Shown piece by piece: positions 55,001 to 62,963 of a stretch of 64,000 bases of DNA. The stretch spans positions 39,460 through 103,459 of the forward strand of contig JANMMZ010000138.1 of the NCBI GenBank assembly GCA_031373665.1. The letters are read 5' to 3'. The position numbers and the translations under genes are program-made. Below the pieces are notes generated by a model that worked only from the letters and a program-made list of their open reading frames with translations, had not been told where the DNA came from and ran no database searches. Origin of the DNA: M3007 sp031373665 (GTDB lineage Bacteria; Bacteroidota; Bacteroidia; Chitinophagales; Saprospiraceae). Every line of letters starts with the position of its first letter. Position 1 is the first letter of the stretch.

Positions 55001-55195
55001 GGTGGACACCCAGACATAGCCTTCGGCATCATGCCCCAAATCAGACATTTCATTGTGGGGAAGGCCATCGCGAAGGTCATAACTACGAAATTTCAGATTG
55101 CTATACGGCTGCGCCATACCAACCATAGATGGCAAGCAATAACCAAGCAATACTAATATATAATGGCCTAAACGGATGTGTATTTGATCGTGCAC
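52088..55195 (-). CDS. Two-component propeller sensor histidine kinase (LytS-type)
   Basis: A 1035-aa kinase of the same architecture as the one at 41-44 kb: signal peptide (YILVLLGYCLPSMVGMAQ), propeller blades (EGYVWVSTLGGVCRFDG, KGNLWLGTLDGL), Y_Y_Y domain (LILEGFDPDTTFSDNRRT type), membrane span, then phospho-acceptor region LRAQMSPHFVFNCLNSINNY and ATPase PYVENAIWHG/EDNGVGRKK. GTG 55195 is the start; a TACATTTG box ends five bases before it, so the mRNA is nearly leaderless. Partner of the regulator at 51.2-51.9 kb. Confidence 0.92.
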   Translation of the reverse strand: MHDQIHIRLGHYILVLLGYCLPSMVGMAQPYSNLKFRSYDLRDGLPHNEMSDLGHDAEGYVWVSTLGGVCRFDGVQFEYFKVDGSEGLRQSGNLSFATDQLKRFWLGNEGGLAWFDPGAYRFVYPQFGTLGDSMEVNKIWFDGRETLWVMANDRLWKLHTPTMQLDSTDVHLRGCMAMFGDSKGRIWFTGIGQQVLRYEPKTGTATKWKVGFEALSGYEDKQGTIWFTGSGLFGWNTLTDTYQEYRPPQVSKDELFFPRYLSVFPELTGDSVLWISTVHHGLALFDLRKQTFFPRFIQRDPFSPSSLPVNRTSKLMHYNGVLWISTFTGGLVKLDEQDQEFGSMLFPFLEGANAPDVNVVCADPLRDDVWWIGNRGSGGLVEYNHAEKKVLRRFFQSPDKSLATTEVRDLLVTSDQTIWVGTKNGLFSIKEGRLRRNPSNDLSNIVRLAKGNDAHFWVVSDQGIGQIETATGYVKFFPSPEAFKSEFTKPLLDVSEDREGNVWVATIKGLAQVDIVTAQWRSIETVEGNGHNMSNWMNDVAYDEKGNLWLGTLDGLLYYDTHQHQTKVFSEKEGVPPGTVYQLMFDPSGKLWVFSQYGVFFSEKNSHTFQKLRIPNGFSNDDIRGIRRTVHWVNGNFFYSRENFNLFFNPLRVNRNGAPAHPLIRRLLVKNQIYPFEKLEVGQKPLVLNHDQNFILFDFTAINYTQSERIKFRYILEGFDPDTTFSDNRRTANYTNLPAGDYVFKVWAANSAGVWNTQAAVFHLQILNPWWRTLWFQVFAVLTLLGLIWKAIHWQWQRSQVRAKGREREAHFKQREAELRHEVSEVKLSALRAQMSPHFVFNCLNSINNYIVINDPDNASHYLGMFSKLIRRVLDASRTEQVSLSEELDTLRLYIELERMRFGQRFDYTINIQSGLDVSRVALPPMLIQPYVENAIWHGLMHKETGRGVLTIEARQEGAEILIQIEDNGVGRKKAAALKSKTVNQHKSHGMAVTHERLGIINDLYQLDARVRITDIVTNGIDMGTRVVLRMKAGY

Positions 55196-55199
55196 GAAG

Positions 55200-55207
55200 C
55201 AAATGTA
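55200..55207 (-). promoter_or_regulatory. -7 promoter box for the second propeller kinase
   Basis: CAAATGTA reads TACATTTG on the minus strand, matching TAnnTTTG and ending four bases before the GTG start. Confidence 0.45.
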
Positions 55208-55303
55208 GGTATAACGGGGCTATCTAGCCCATCAACTTTAATAATTAACATTGTTTCGGCTATTATTGGTCTTGATGGGTTAATATGTGGTTGGATTTGG
55301 GTT

Positions 55304-55311
55304 TATCTTTG
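55304..55311 (+). promoter_or_regulatory. -7 promoter box for the metal/cobalamin-binding gene
   Basis: TATCTTTG, 19 bp before ATG 55331; it decides that start against the longer frame beginning at 55178. Confidence 0.6.
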
Positions 55312-55330
55312 CTGCTCAAAATATTTACCA

Positions 55331-56125
55331 ATGCCACACTTTACAGATCAAATGCACCAGCAAATAACATTGCCAAATGAGCCACCGCGTCGGATTATAT
55401 CCTTGGTTCCATCGCAGACGGAGTTGCTGTACGACCTTGGTCTTGGCGACCGAGTGGTGGGCATCACCAAATTTTGTGTACATCCGCCCGTTTGGTTTCA
55501 ATCAAAACCACGAGTAGGTGGCACGAAAACCCTCAACTTTGAAAAAATATCAGCGTTACGTCCCGATTTAATTATCGGCAATAAAGAGGAAAATGAAATG
55601 AGCCAAATCACCGATTTGGCTACCCAGTATCCCATATGGATGAGTGATATCATTACTTTCGCCGATGCCCTTACGATGATCCAGATGTTGGGGGAGGTCT
55701 TGGGTGTTTCAGAACGGGCTAATACATTAAATGCGCAAATAACGGCGGCTTTTTCAAGGCTTCCCCTTGCAAATCCCTTAAAACGGCGACCAAGTGTCGC
55801 CTATTTTATATGGCAAAAGCCTTGGATGGTGGCTGGAAACGGCACTTTTATCCACGAAATGCTCGGTATGGCGGGATTTGAAAATGCCTTCGGGCATCTT
55901 ACTCGTTACCCCGAGGTAGATTTGACCCAACTCACAGCATTAGAGCCAGACTACATTTTTTTATCCTCAGAACCTTATCCTTTTTCTGAAAAACACTTCG
56001 CCGTCATACAAGCGCATTGCCCTAAGGCAAAAATCATGCTTGTTGACGGCGAAATGTATTCGTGGTATGGATCAAGGCTGCTTAAAGCAGCTGATTATTT
56101 AGAAACTAAAATCAGAAGCATCTAA
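55331..56125 (+). CDS. Helical-backbone metal receptor (BtuF/periplasmic-binding-like)
   Basis: A 264-aa protein of the class III periplasmic-binding fold: PRRIISLVPSQTELLYDLGL, VVGITKFCVHP, KISALRPDLIIGNKEEN and VDLTQLTALEPDYIFLSSEP. Related proteins bind cobalamin or iron complexes for ABC importers, but no signal peptide is present from this start and no permease lies nearby, so it may be a cytoplasmic member or an orphan. Its last 27 bp overlap the end of the convergent helicase gene. Confidence 0.82.
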   Translation: MPHFTDQMHQQITLPNEPPRRIISLVPSQTELLYDLGLGDRVVGITKFCVHPPVWFQSKPRVGGTKTLNFEKISALRPDLIIGNKEENEMSQITDLATQYPIWMSDIITFADALTMIQMLGEVLGVSERANTLNAQITAAFSRLPLANPLKRRPSVAYFIWQKPWMVAGNGTFIHEMLGMAGFENAFGHLTRYPEVDLTQLTALEPDYIFLSSEPYPFSEKHFAVIQAHCPKAKIMLVDGEMYSWYGSRLLKAADYLETKIRSI

Positions 56126-57961
56126 CAACTTATACTTGCTTCTCGGATTAGGCGTGTTGGCCTGAAACGGCTTTTTGGCTGGTTCAGCACTCTTTGCCCT
56201 GTTCCTACCATTATTTGTCGAGTCAGCACCGCCTTTGCGTTCGTCGCGGCCAGTTGGTTGGTTGCGGTTACCGAAGTTACGATCTCCACCTCCACTGCGC
56301 TGGTTATTGTCGCGACTGCGGTCATCACGGCCACGTTCATCACGGCTGGCTGGTTGGTTGCGGTTACCGAAGTTGCGGTCGTCACGGCCACGTTCATCGC
56401 GACCAGTTGTTGATTGGTTCCGATTGCCAAAGTTGCGATCTCCGCTGCGCTGATTATTATCGCGGCTGCGGTCGTCGCGGCCAGTTTGTGGCTTATCTTC
56501 TCTGAATGAAGGTATTCCATTGCGTTGGCCACCACTGCTGCGGTCATCGCGCCTCACTGGTGGGCGATCTTCCCTAACTGCCGGTGGGTTATTGCGGGCT
56601 ATAGCATTCCGTTCTTCTTTGCTGCGCTCTGTTTTTGAGTCATTATTACCAACGGCACGTTCGCTGCTGGCCACCGAAGTATGATGTCCCCTTTTCATTG
56701 GGCTTTCCTCACGCTGGCCTTTGTTGCTGTTGCCACGGTTAGAACCACCGCCTTGCTGTTGGCGACCACGGCCACCACCTTGCTGTTGCTTGGGTGCTTC
56801 TGCTTCTGCCCTGATGTCTTCATCCGTCAATGGGAAAGGATGATTAGAGACCACAGGAATGGTTTTTCCAATCAGTTTTTGAATATCGCGCAAATAAGCA
56901 CGCTCTTCAGAGTCCACAAAAGAGAAAGCGATACCTTCTGCGCCAGCACGGCCAGTACGGCCGATTCGGTGTACATAGGTTTCAGAGATATTTGGGATCT
57001 CATAATTGATTACATGCGAAAGATCATCTACGTCAATACCGCGTGCGGCAATATCCGTAGCGACCAAAATCCGTAATTTCTTTGTTTTAAAGTCGCTCAA
57101 AGCCCGCTGACGAGCATTTTGCGATTTGTTACCGTGTATGGCTTCTGCTGGCACACCCGCTTTATCGAGTTCTTTCACCACGCGGTTGGCACCTGACTTG
57201 GTGCGGGTAAAGATCAGTACAGAGACAACTTCCTTATCCTTCAAGATCTCTAAAAGCAAGTTCTTTTTATTGCCTTTGCCTACATAATAAACATATTGCT
57301 GAATGGTATCGGCTGTAGAAGAAACGGGTGCTACTTCTACTTTGGATGGGTTATTCAGAATAGTAGAAGCCAATTCTACAATATTGGGCGGCATAGTGGC
57401 CGAGAAAAACAAAGATTGGCGTTTTGCTGGCAATTTAGAAATGATCCTTTTTACATCATGGATAAAGCCCATGTCGAGCATACGGTCGGCTTCGTCCAGT
57501 ACGAAAATTTCCACCTGATCGAAATGTATGTAGCCTTGACCCATAAGGTCAATCAAACGACCCGGAGTGGCAATCAGTACATCAATACCAGCACGAGAAG
57601 CCGCAATCTGTGGCTTATCAGATACCCCGCCAAATATTACATTGAATCGAAGACCAGTAAATCGGCCATAAGCCTCAAAACTTTCTTTGATCTGAATGGC
57701 CAATTCGCGGGTGGGTGTCAATATAAGCGTACGCATACAGCCAGCACGGGTTTGCTTAGACTTATTTTCATGCAACAACTGCAAAATCGGAATCGCGAAA
57801 GCGGCCGTTTTACCAGTACCCGTTTGAGCGCAGCCCAAAAGATCTTTTTGTTGTAAAATAAGTGGTATAGATTTTGCCTGTATAGGCGTGGGTAAAGAAT
57901 AGCCCTCTTGATCGAGAGCCTTCTGAATGGGCTCAATTAGCCCTAATGATTGAAATGACAT
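56099..57961 (-). CDS. DEAD-box RNA helicase (RhlE-like) with repetitive charged tail
   Basis: A 620-aa helicase. Core motifs: PTPIQAKSIP (Q motif), CAQTGTGKTAAF, PTRELAIQI, LDEADRMLDMGF, FFSATMP, DIAARGIDVDDLSHVINYE and HRIGRTGRAGAEG. From about residue 385 the protein becomes low complexity: Gln/Gly-rich, then repeated RDDRSRDNNQRSGDRNFGNRNQ-like units rich in Arg, Asp, Asn and Gly, an RNA-binding, phase-separation-prone tail. The 5' leader is about 175 nt. Probably active in RNA remodelling at low temperature and ribosome assembly. Confidence 0.93.
   Translation of the reverse strand: MSFQSLGLIEPIQKALDQEGYSLPTPIQAKSIPLILQQKDLLGCAQTGTGKTAAFAIPILQLLHENKSKQTRAGCMRTLILTPTRELAIQIKESFEAYGRFTGLRFNVIFGGVSDKPQIAASRAGIDVLIATPGRLIDLMGQGYIHFDQVEIFVLDEADRMLDMGFIHDVKRIISKLPAKRQSLFFSATMPPNIVELASTILNNPSKVEVAPVSSTADTIQQYVYYVGKGNKKNLLLEILKDKEVVSVLIFTRTKSGANRVVKELDKAGVPAEAIHGNKSQNARQRALSDFKTKKLRILVATDIAARGIDVDDLSHVINYEIPNISETYVHRIGRTGRAGAEGIAFSFVDSEERAYLRDIQKLIGKTIPVVSNHPFPLTDEDIRAEAEAPKQQQGGGRGRQQQGGGSNRGNSNKGQREESPMKRGHHTSVASSERAVGNNDSKTERSKEERNAIARNNPPAVREDRPPVRRDDRSSGGQRNGIPSFREDKPQTGRDDRSRDNNQRSGDRNFGNRNQSTTGRDERGRDDRNFGNRNQPASRDERGRDDRSRDNNQRSGGGDRNFGNRNQPTGRDERKGGADSTNNGRNRAKSAEPAKKPFQANTPNPRSKYKLLDASDFSF
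56240..56480. repeat. Imperfect tandem repeats encoding the helicase tail
   Basis: Three to four degenerate copies of a unit that encodes GNRNQ-GRDERGRDDRNF. They are coding on the minus strand; the plus-strand Arg/Leu/Pro-rich frames are shadows. Confidence 0.7.
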
Positions 57962-58149
57962 ATATATAAATAAGATGCCAGGTAATCTTGGTTGTAAGGT
58001 GTGGAATGGTAAGCGAGGGCGTATCTGAAAAAGTGATACCCTATGGCGCGTTATCGGAATCTAGCACAACTGCACGGTCAAACTACCTGAGTTTTGGAAC
58101 TGTATTTGTTAATTTTTGAAACAGTTCCTCAAAATTTCCTGCAAAGATA
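57962..58149 (-). promoter_or_regulatory. Long helicase leader with -7 box and hairpin
   Basis: TATCTTTG (58149-58142, minus strand) would start a leader of about 175 nt. Arms 58096-58103 (GGAACTGT) and 58121-58128 (ACAGTTCC) form an 8-bp hairpin near the 5' end. Long structured leaders are known for cold-induced RNA helicase genes. Confidence 0.45.
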
Positions 58150-58193
58150 CGATGAAAGTTTGAGTTTTCCAAACAGAATTTACAAAATGCTGT

Positions 58194-58201
58194 TACCTTT
58201 G
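58194..58201 (+). promoter_or_regulatory. -7 promoter box for the GNAT gene
   Basis: TACCTTTG, 18 bp before the ATG at 58220. Confidence 0.55.
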
Positions 58202-58219
58202 GGATTTCAATAACAAATA

Positions 58220-58792
58220 ATGCCTATAGAATTCAGCACAGTTACCGCTCCAGAAGAAGTAGAGCAGATCTTAGCACTGCAAGCATTGAATCATTATTCT
58301 GCCCTTCAGCCCGCTCAAATCCTAGAGCAAGGCTTTGTAACGGTCAAACATGATCCAGGGGTGTTGCATCGCATGAATCAAGTTTATCCAAGTGCAATAG
58401 CCAAAGATGGAGGCACTGTAGTAGGTTATGCCTTGATGATGCCTCGAAGTTTTGGAGATCAGATACCAGTATTAGTGCCCATGTTCGAGTTATTAGATAC
58501 CCTATCGTGGCAAGGAAAAAGATTAAAAGACGAGTATCGTTGGTTTGCAATGGGGCAAATTTGTGTGGCAGAGGGCTATCGAGGAGTAGGCATTTTTGAT
58601 GGTTTGTACGCGAATTTGAGCAGTCATTATGCCAATAGTTTTGATTTAATCATTACGGAGATTGCAGCGCGCAACACCAGATCTATCAGAGCCCATGAGC
58701 GGGTTGGATTCCAAACGCTCCATGTATATACAGACAAAGAAACACAGGAGGTATGGAGCGTAGTGGTGTTTGAAATGAATAAAATAGAGTAA
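58220..58792 (+). CDS. GNAT-family N-acetyltransferase
   Basis: A 190-aa protein with the acetyl-CoA-binding block MGQICVAEGYRGVGIFDGLY (Q/RxxGxG/A pattern) and the C-terminal IAARNTRSIRAHERVGFQTL. An acyl group is moved from acetyl-CoA to an amine of an unknown substrate. Independent promoter; next gene 63 bp away. Confidence 0.87.
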   Translation: MPIEFSTVTAPEEVEQILALQALNHYSALQPAQILEQGFVTVKHDPGVLHRMNQVYPSAIAKDGGTVVGYALMMPRSFGDQIPVLVPMFELLDTLSWQGKRLKDEYRWFAMGQICVAEGYRGVGIFDGLYANLSSHYANSFDLIITEIAARNTRSIRAHERVGFQTLHVYTDKETQEVWSVVVFEMNKIE

Positions 58793-58855
58793 AAATAGAA
58801 ATAGAAACAAAAAACAAACACAGAACTAAATGTTTCGATTTTCTATACATAAATA

Positions 58856-59590
58856 ATGAATACAATTCGCACGCTGATCCTTGAAGATGAGTTGCATTGG
58901 CAACTGGTTTTGCAACGGATGGTTGAATCTCACCCACTACTAGAATTAGCGGGAGTATTTGGATCTCCCCTAGAAGCCCTACCTGCTATTATAGGTAACA
59001 AGCCTGATTTATTACTGTTGGATGTTGAGTTCGCAGAAATCAATGGCTTTGCTTTTGCCCAAAGTTTAGACAATCCTCCATTGATTGTCTTTGTAACGAC
59101 CCATTCCAATTTCGCAGCCCAAAGTTATGAAGTAGAAGCCGTTGACTTCTTGGTCAAACCAGTTCAAATAGATCGATTTATTAAGTCTATTGATAAGGTT
59201 CGTCGCCGATTAGAGTTGCAAGGCTTGGCTCCTTTAGACGCGATCATTGAGGAAGACAAATCATCAGACTTCTTTTTCATAAAAGACCAGCAAGGCTACC
59301 TAAAAATAAAGCCCGAGGAAATCCTGTTTGTTAAAAGTATGGAAAACTATGTGCAGTTTGTTACGGCCAACAACACCTACACGACCTTGGCCTCCTTGCA
59401 GAGCGTGGAAAATAGTTTAGGTGTTGGGTTTATGCGCGTACACAGATCATATTTAGTCAATCTAAGCAAAATAGACCAATTTACCAATGATGCTATTATG
59501 ATTGACCTCCATACTATACCACTTGGAGGGCTCTATGCTGACCAATTTAAGAATGAATTCATTTACAAGAATCTACTAAAAAGGCAGTAA
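58856..59590 (+). CDS. LytTR-family response regulator (third pair)
   Basis: A 244-aa regulator: receiver LILEDELHW, phospho-acceptor in LLLLDVEFAEING, FVTTHSNFAAQSYEV and DFLVKPVQID; LytTR domain EILFVKSMENYVQFVT and FMRVHRSYLVNLSKIDQF. It precedes its kinase by one base, the reverse order to the two other pairs. Confidence 0.94.
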   Translation: MNTIRTLILEDELHWQLVLQRMVESHPLLELAGVFGSPLEALPAIIGNKPDLLLLDVEFAEINGFAFAQSLDNPPLIVFVTTHSNFAAQSYEVEAVDFLVKPVQIDRFIKSIDKVRRRLELQGLAPLDAIIEEDKSSDFFFIKDQQGYLKIKPEEILFVKSMENYVQFVTANNTYTTLASLQSVENSLGVGFMRVHRSYLVNLSKIDQFTNDAIMIDLHTIPLGGLYADQFKNEFIYKNLLKRQ

Positions 59591-59591
59591 A

Positions 59592-61439
59592 ATGCGTATT
59601 TCTGTCAAAATATTTGTATTGAGCATACTGTATTGTTCCTTTGTACAGGGGCAAACCCTGATGGATACATTATCTCAAAAATTGCAATTAGCAACTACAG
59701 ATAGTGTCCGCACCCAGATATACCTAGAAATGGGCAAGTGCACCTACCGAACCGATGCAGATGCAGCGCTTTCTTATATTGAAAAAGCACATGCAATTTC
59801 CCTGAAAACGGCTAATGCCCATCATCAGATACAGGCTGAATATACAATGGGAATGTTGTATGTGTATAATTTTTCGAAGCCAAGAGAAGGCGTAGAATGG
59901 TTGATTAAGGCTCAAAAATTATCTGAACATCACAAAGACTCCAGTTTTTTAGGCGAAATACTGTATTCTATTGGCATTATACAAGTAGAACAAGGCGATA
60001 CCCTTGCAGCATTAAATACTTTGATCCACAATGTTAGCGTCTGCAAACAGAAAAAAGATTTCGACATGGTGGCTATGACCAATATTTTGCTGGGTAATTT
60101 CAGTAGTAACGCCACAGATAAACATAAATATTTTACAGATGCTTTAAATGCTGCTGAAAAAAACCCAGAGAATGTATTGACTCTTTTCCAAACATGGAAA
60201 TATCTGGGTGATTATTATCATGACCAAAAGCAATATGCAAAATCAAGAGGTTGGTATAGCCATATAACTGATCGCGGCTACCAAGAATGTGAGGATGAAC
60301 AATATATGAGAGCAATCCTCTCCACAGCCTATCTAAGAGTGGATTCCCTTGAATTAGCCAAGAGAGAGGCCAGTTTTTTAATTGAATTGGCTAATGTCAA
60401 TCCTAGTGCTGGAAACTGGCATCTTGTAGATGCTTTGGAAGTATTGTCAGATGTACACTATAAACAAGGGAATTATTTATTGGCTTATGAAGTGAGTAAA
60501 CGTCGTTTTGAAGTTAATGATAGCCTTAATTCACTCAGAACAAGTGCTGATTTTAGGAGCCAACTTGCTCGAATGCATGCAGAGTATGATCTTAATAAAA
60601 ACAAACATGCCCTTGAACTCATGCAAACCAAGTCTAAATATCAGACTCGACAAAGCATTCTTTTGGGTTTTTTGATATTGTTGTTTAGTGGTACTACTTA
60701 TTACTTCTACCGCGTAAGGCAGCGCGAGCAAAAACAAAAAGAACTGCTTACCCGCTACAATCAAACCAAAGACAAACTATTGTCTATCATCTCTCATGAT
60801 ATCAGAAGCCCTTTAAAAGCCATGCAAAACATTTTACACCTTTATGAGGAGCAAATTGTTAGTTCTGAAGATATAAGAACGGTAACCATACAGGCACGAG
60901 AAACCATTGATAATCTATATAAAAATCTTGATAATTTATTGATTTGGACTCAGAATCAACAAGAGGAGTTGACGGCAGCACCTGAACTTACGGATGTCTC
61001 AAAAATAATATTGGATCAATACCCTATTATGTCTGAATGGGTAGCCCATAAACACATTCAAATCATCAATGAAGTCCCCCAAGATCTTCATGCTATGGTA
61101 GATCCTGTTCATCTCCGATTGATTTTGCAGAACCTTATATCTAACGCCTTGAAATTCAGTTATGAGCATGGCAAAATTACCATTAGTGCAAAAAAAACAG
61201 CGCACGAAATGGTTCAAATTGATATCCAAGATGAAGGGGTTGGGATTCCTTTAGATGCTGAAAACTTGATATTAGATCCTTCCGTAAGATATACCCGTGC
61301 AGGCACTGCCAATGAACCTGGCAGTGGGCTGGGAATATCATTGTCCAAAGGGATACTACAACTGAACAAGGGAGATCTTAGATTTTCAAAAAATGGAGAA
61401 AAAGGTACCATTGCAAGCATTATTCTGCCCCTAAAATAG
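59592..61439 (+). CDS. TPR sensor histidine kinase (HisKA type)
   Basis: A 615-aa kinase with signal peptide (ISVKIFVLSILYCSFVQG), a periplasmic tetratricopeptide-repeat region (repeats around LYLEMGKCTYRTDADAALSY, ILYSIGIIQVEQGDTLAALN, HYKQGNYLLAYEVSKRR), one membrane span (ILLGFLILLFSGTTYYFY), HisKA phospho-acceptor SIISHDIRSPLKAMQN, and a HATPase domain (LRLILQNLISNALKFS, DEGVGIPL, GSGLGISLSKG). LytTR regulators usually pair with LytS-type kinases; here the partner is a HisKA kinase. Confidence 0.92.
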   Translation: MRISVKIFVLSILYCSFVQGQTLMDTLSQKLQLATTDSVRTQIYLEMGKCTYRTDADAALSYIEKAHAISLKTANAHHQIQAEYTMGMLYVYNFSKPREGVEWLIKAQKLSEHHKDSSFLGEILYSIGIIQVEQGDTLAALNTLIHNVSVCKQKKDFDMVAMTNILLGNFSSNATDKHKYFTDALNAAEKNPENVLTLFQTWKYLGDYYHDQKQYAKSRGWYSHITDRGYQECEDEQYMRAILSTAYLRVDSLELAKREASFLIELANVNPSAGNWHLVDALEVLSDVHYKQGNYLLAYEVSKRRFEVNDSLNSLRTSADFRSQLARMHAEYDLNKNKHALELMQTKSKYQTRQSILLGFLILLFSGTTYYFYRVRQREQKQKELLTRYNQTKDKLLSIISHDIRSPLKAMQNILHLYEEQIVSSEDIRTVTIQARETIDNLYKNLDNLLIWTQNQQEELTAAPELTDVSKIILDQYPIMSEWVAHKHIQIINEVPQDLHAMVDPVHLRLILQNLISNALKFSYEHGKITISAKKTAHEMVQIDIQDEGVGIPLDAENLILDPSVRYTRAGTANEPGSGLGISLSKGILQLNKGDLRFSKNGEKGTIASIILPLK

Positions 61440-61524
61440 TTAGTCCCTCCAAATTGCCCATTCATCAAGTATTATACCCAACCCGTCAATCATAAAAAAA
61501 ACACCCTTTATCTTGTTGTTCCTT

Positions 61525-61625
61525 TGCAGAGCGTTAGAGAAAAAGCGCGTGACAAAACAAACAAACAAACACGGTAGGAAAATTGAACAGAGGACTTTCG
61601 ACGTAAGTCGAAAGTCCTTTTTTGT
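61525..61625 (+). ncRNA. Candidate small RNA ending in a terminator
   Basis: TTCCTTTG near 61520 is one base off the -7 consensus and is followed by about 90 bases without a coding frame that end in a perfect terminator. It could equally be the distal 3' UTR of the kinase gene. Confidence 0.25.
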
Positions 61626-61630
61626 TTTTT
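61591..61630 (+). terminator. Rho-independent terminator
   Basis: Perfect 12-bp stem AGGACTTTCGAC / GTCGAAAGTCCT with a GTAA loop, followed by TTTTTT. It ends the transcript of the third two-component pair or of a separate small RNA. Confidence 0.9.
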
Positions 61631-61643
61631 ACATTGATAAGTA

Positions 61644-62963
61644 CTACTTGAAGGTATTGTTCAGATGCATCAACAGGCCTATCCTTTCCTGGATAATTTG
61701 CCCGAAAACATGTGGCTCTCCCACTTGAATACTTTTGGCCTTTCGGACGGTATTCCATTGCTTAAATCTATCCACGTACTGCTCGGCAAACAGCCCACAA
61801 GTTATCAGTACAATCAAACCAATCAGGCCAAACCACCCACTACCCGTGTAGGCCGATACCACCTTGTTAGTACTCCATAAAGTCAGCCCTCCAGTCACTA
61901 AGCCTATCACCACTTTGATATTGGAATCATATCCTATGTACAGATTCAATTTTTTAGCAAGCCGCCAAGGTATATAGCAGGGAATATACCAAAAAAGGAG
62001 GCCCAATAGAAAAAAAGGAAAACCCAGCACCAATATTAAAAGTGGAAGGATTATACTTTCTCGGCGACTTGCTCCGACCAACCCTTCATCCGTCAGTCCC
62101 AGAGCATGCAAATTTTCAAAATACTGGCCACTTGATGCCACTAAGTCTTTATCAGTCAAGCACTTTTGTGCTAATATCTGGTTCATTTCAAATAAATCCG
62201 TCCATGTCTTTCCTTCTTCATTTTGAAGCAATTCCTCCATTTGCCTCAGTGGGATCTCGTTTGGCTCTGTAGCGCAATCAATGGTCAAACCGCGAACAGT
62301 TTGCTCCAATTCTAGGGTAAAAGCATCAATAGTAGCTTCCAAATCAGCGGTTGCCCTTGCTTTCCAATCATTTACACTTATTATATTACCGTAGTTGATT
62401 ACCAAATTACTCCTGAATAAATTAGGGGCATCGTATGAAACGCCGACGGGAAGTATTTTAATATCCAATGCCCAATCATTGCGCCGCGCCGCGCCAAACG
62501 CGATCCGTGCAGTACCAGACTTGAATGTCCTCACGAAGCGGTTCATATAACTCACCCCTTCTGGAGCGATAAATAGCAGGCCTTTTTTATCTAAGTGCTG
62601 GTATGAAAGTTCAAAGGCTTCATCATTGTTGCGGGCTTCACCATCGCCCACATCTTCTTTCCGCTTTATAGGTATGCAGAACATGCGAGTTAAAATCCAA
62701 TTGCTCACAGGATGCTTAAATAACCCATAGTTGGCCAAAAAAAACATTTCTTGCCGTATCAAAATGCCGATATTCAGTACATCCATCAACGTACTCGGAT
62801 GATTGGAAATAACAATGCAAGGGCCATCAACTTTCGCATTTTCAGGATTAATAATCCTTCGCCTACGGTAAAACACGCCTGTACTTACCCAAGCAGTGAA
62901 TCTCAAAAACAAATAAACACCTCTAAGGAAGGGCGGAATTTTTCGATTGATATAGTTCATCAT
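61644..62963 (-). CDS. Lysophospholipid/glycerol-phosphate acyltransferase
   Basis: A 439-aa membrane acyltransferase from ATG 62963, which overlaps the esterase stop by one base (TAATG); the longer frame lies inside the esterase gene. PlsC motifs: NHPSTLMD (HX5D form seen in some GPAT-like members), ILTRMFCIPIKRK, LLFIAPEGVSYMNRFVRTFK and KILPVGVSYDAP. The C-terminal third has several membrane spans (LPLLILVLGFPFFLLGLLFW, GLIGLIVLITCGLFAEQY). It acylates a lysolipid or glycerol phosphate; specificity unknown. Confidence 0.87.
   Translation of the reverse strand: MMNYINRKIPPFLRGVYLFLRFTAWVSTGVFYRRRRIINPENAKVDGPCIVISNHPSTLMDVLNIGILIRQEMFFLANYGLFKHPVSNWILTRMFCIPIKRKEDVGDGEARNNDEAFELSYQHLDKKGLLFIAPEGVSYMNRFVRTFKSGTARIAFGAARRNDWALDIKILPVGVSYDAPNLFRSNLVINYGNIISVNDWKARATADLEATIDAFTLELEQTVRGLTIDCATEPNEIPLRQMEELLQNEEGKTWTDLFEMNQILAQKCLTDKDLVASSGQYFENLHALGLTDEGLVGASRRESIILPLLILVLGFPFFLLGLLFWYIPCYIPWRLAKKLNLYIGYDSNIKVVIGLVTGGLTLWSTNKVVSAYTGSGWFGLIGLIVLITCGLFAEQYVDRFKQWNTVRKAKSIQVGEPHVFGQIIQERIGLLMHLNNTFK

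Noticed and set aside
56175..56505. Arg/Leu/Pro- and Cys/His-rich plus-strand frames and a CRISPR-like repetition
   Set aside because: The regular spacing comes from the degenerate coding repeats of the helicase tail on the other strand; units are too variable for a CRISPR array and there are no spacers.
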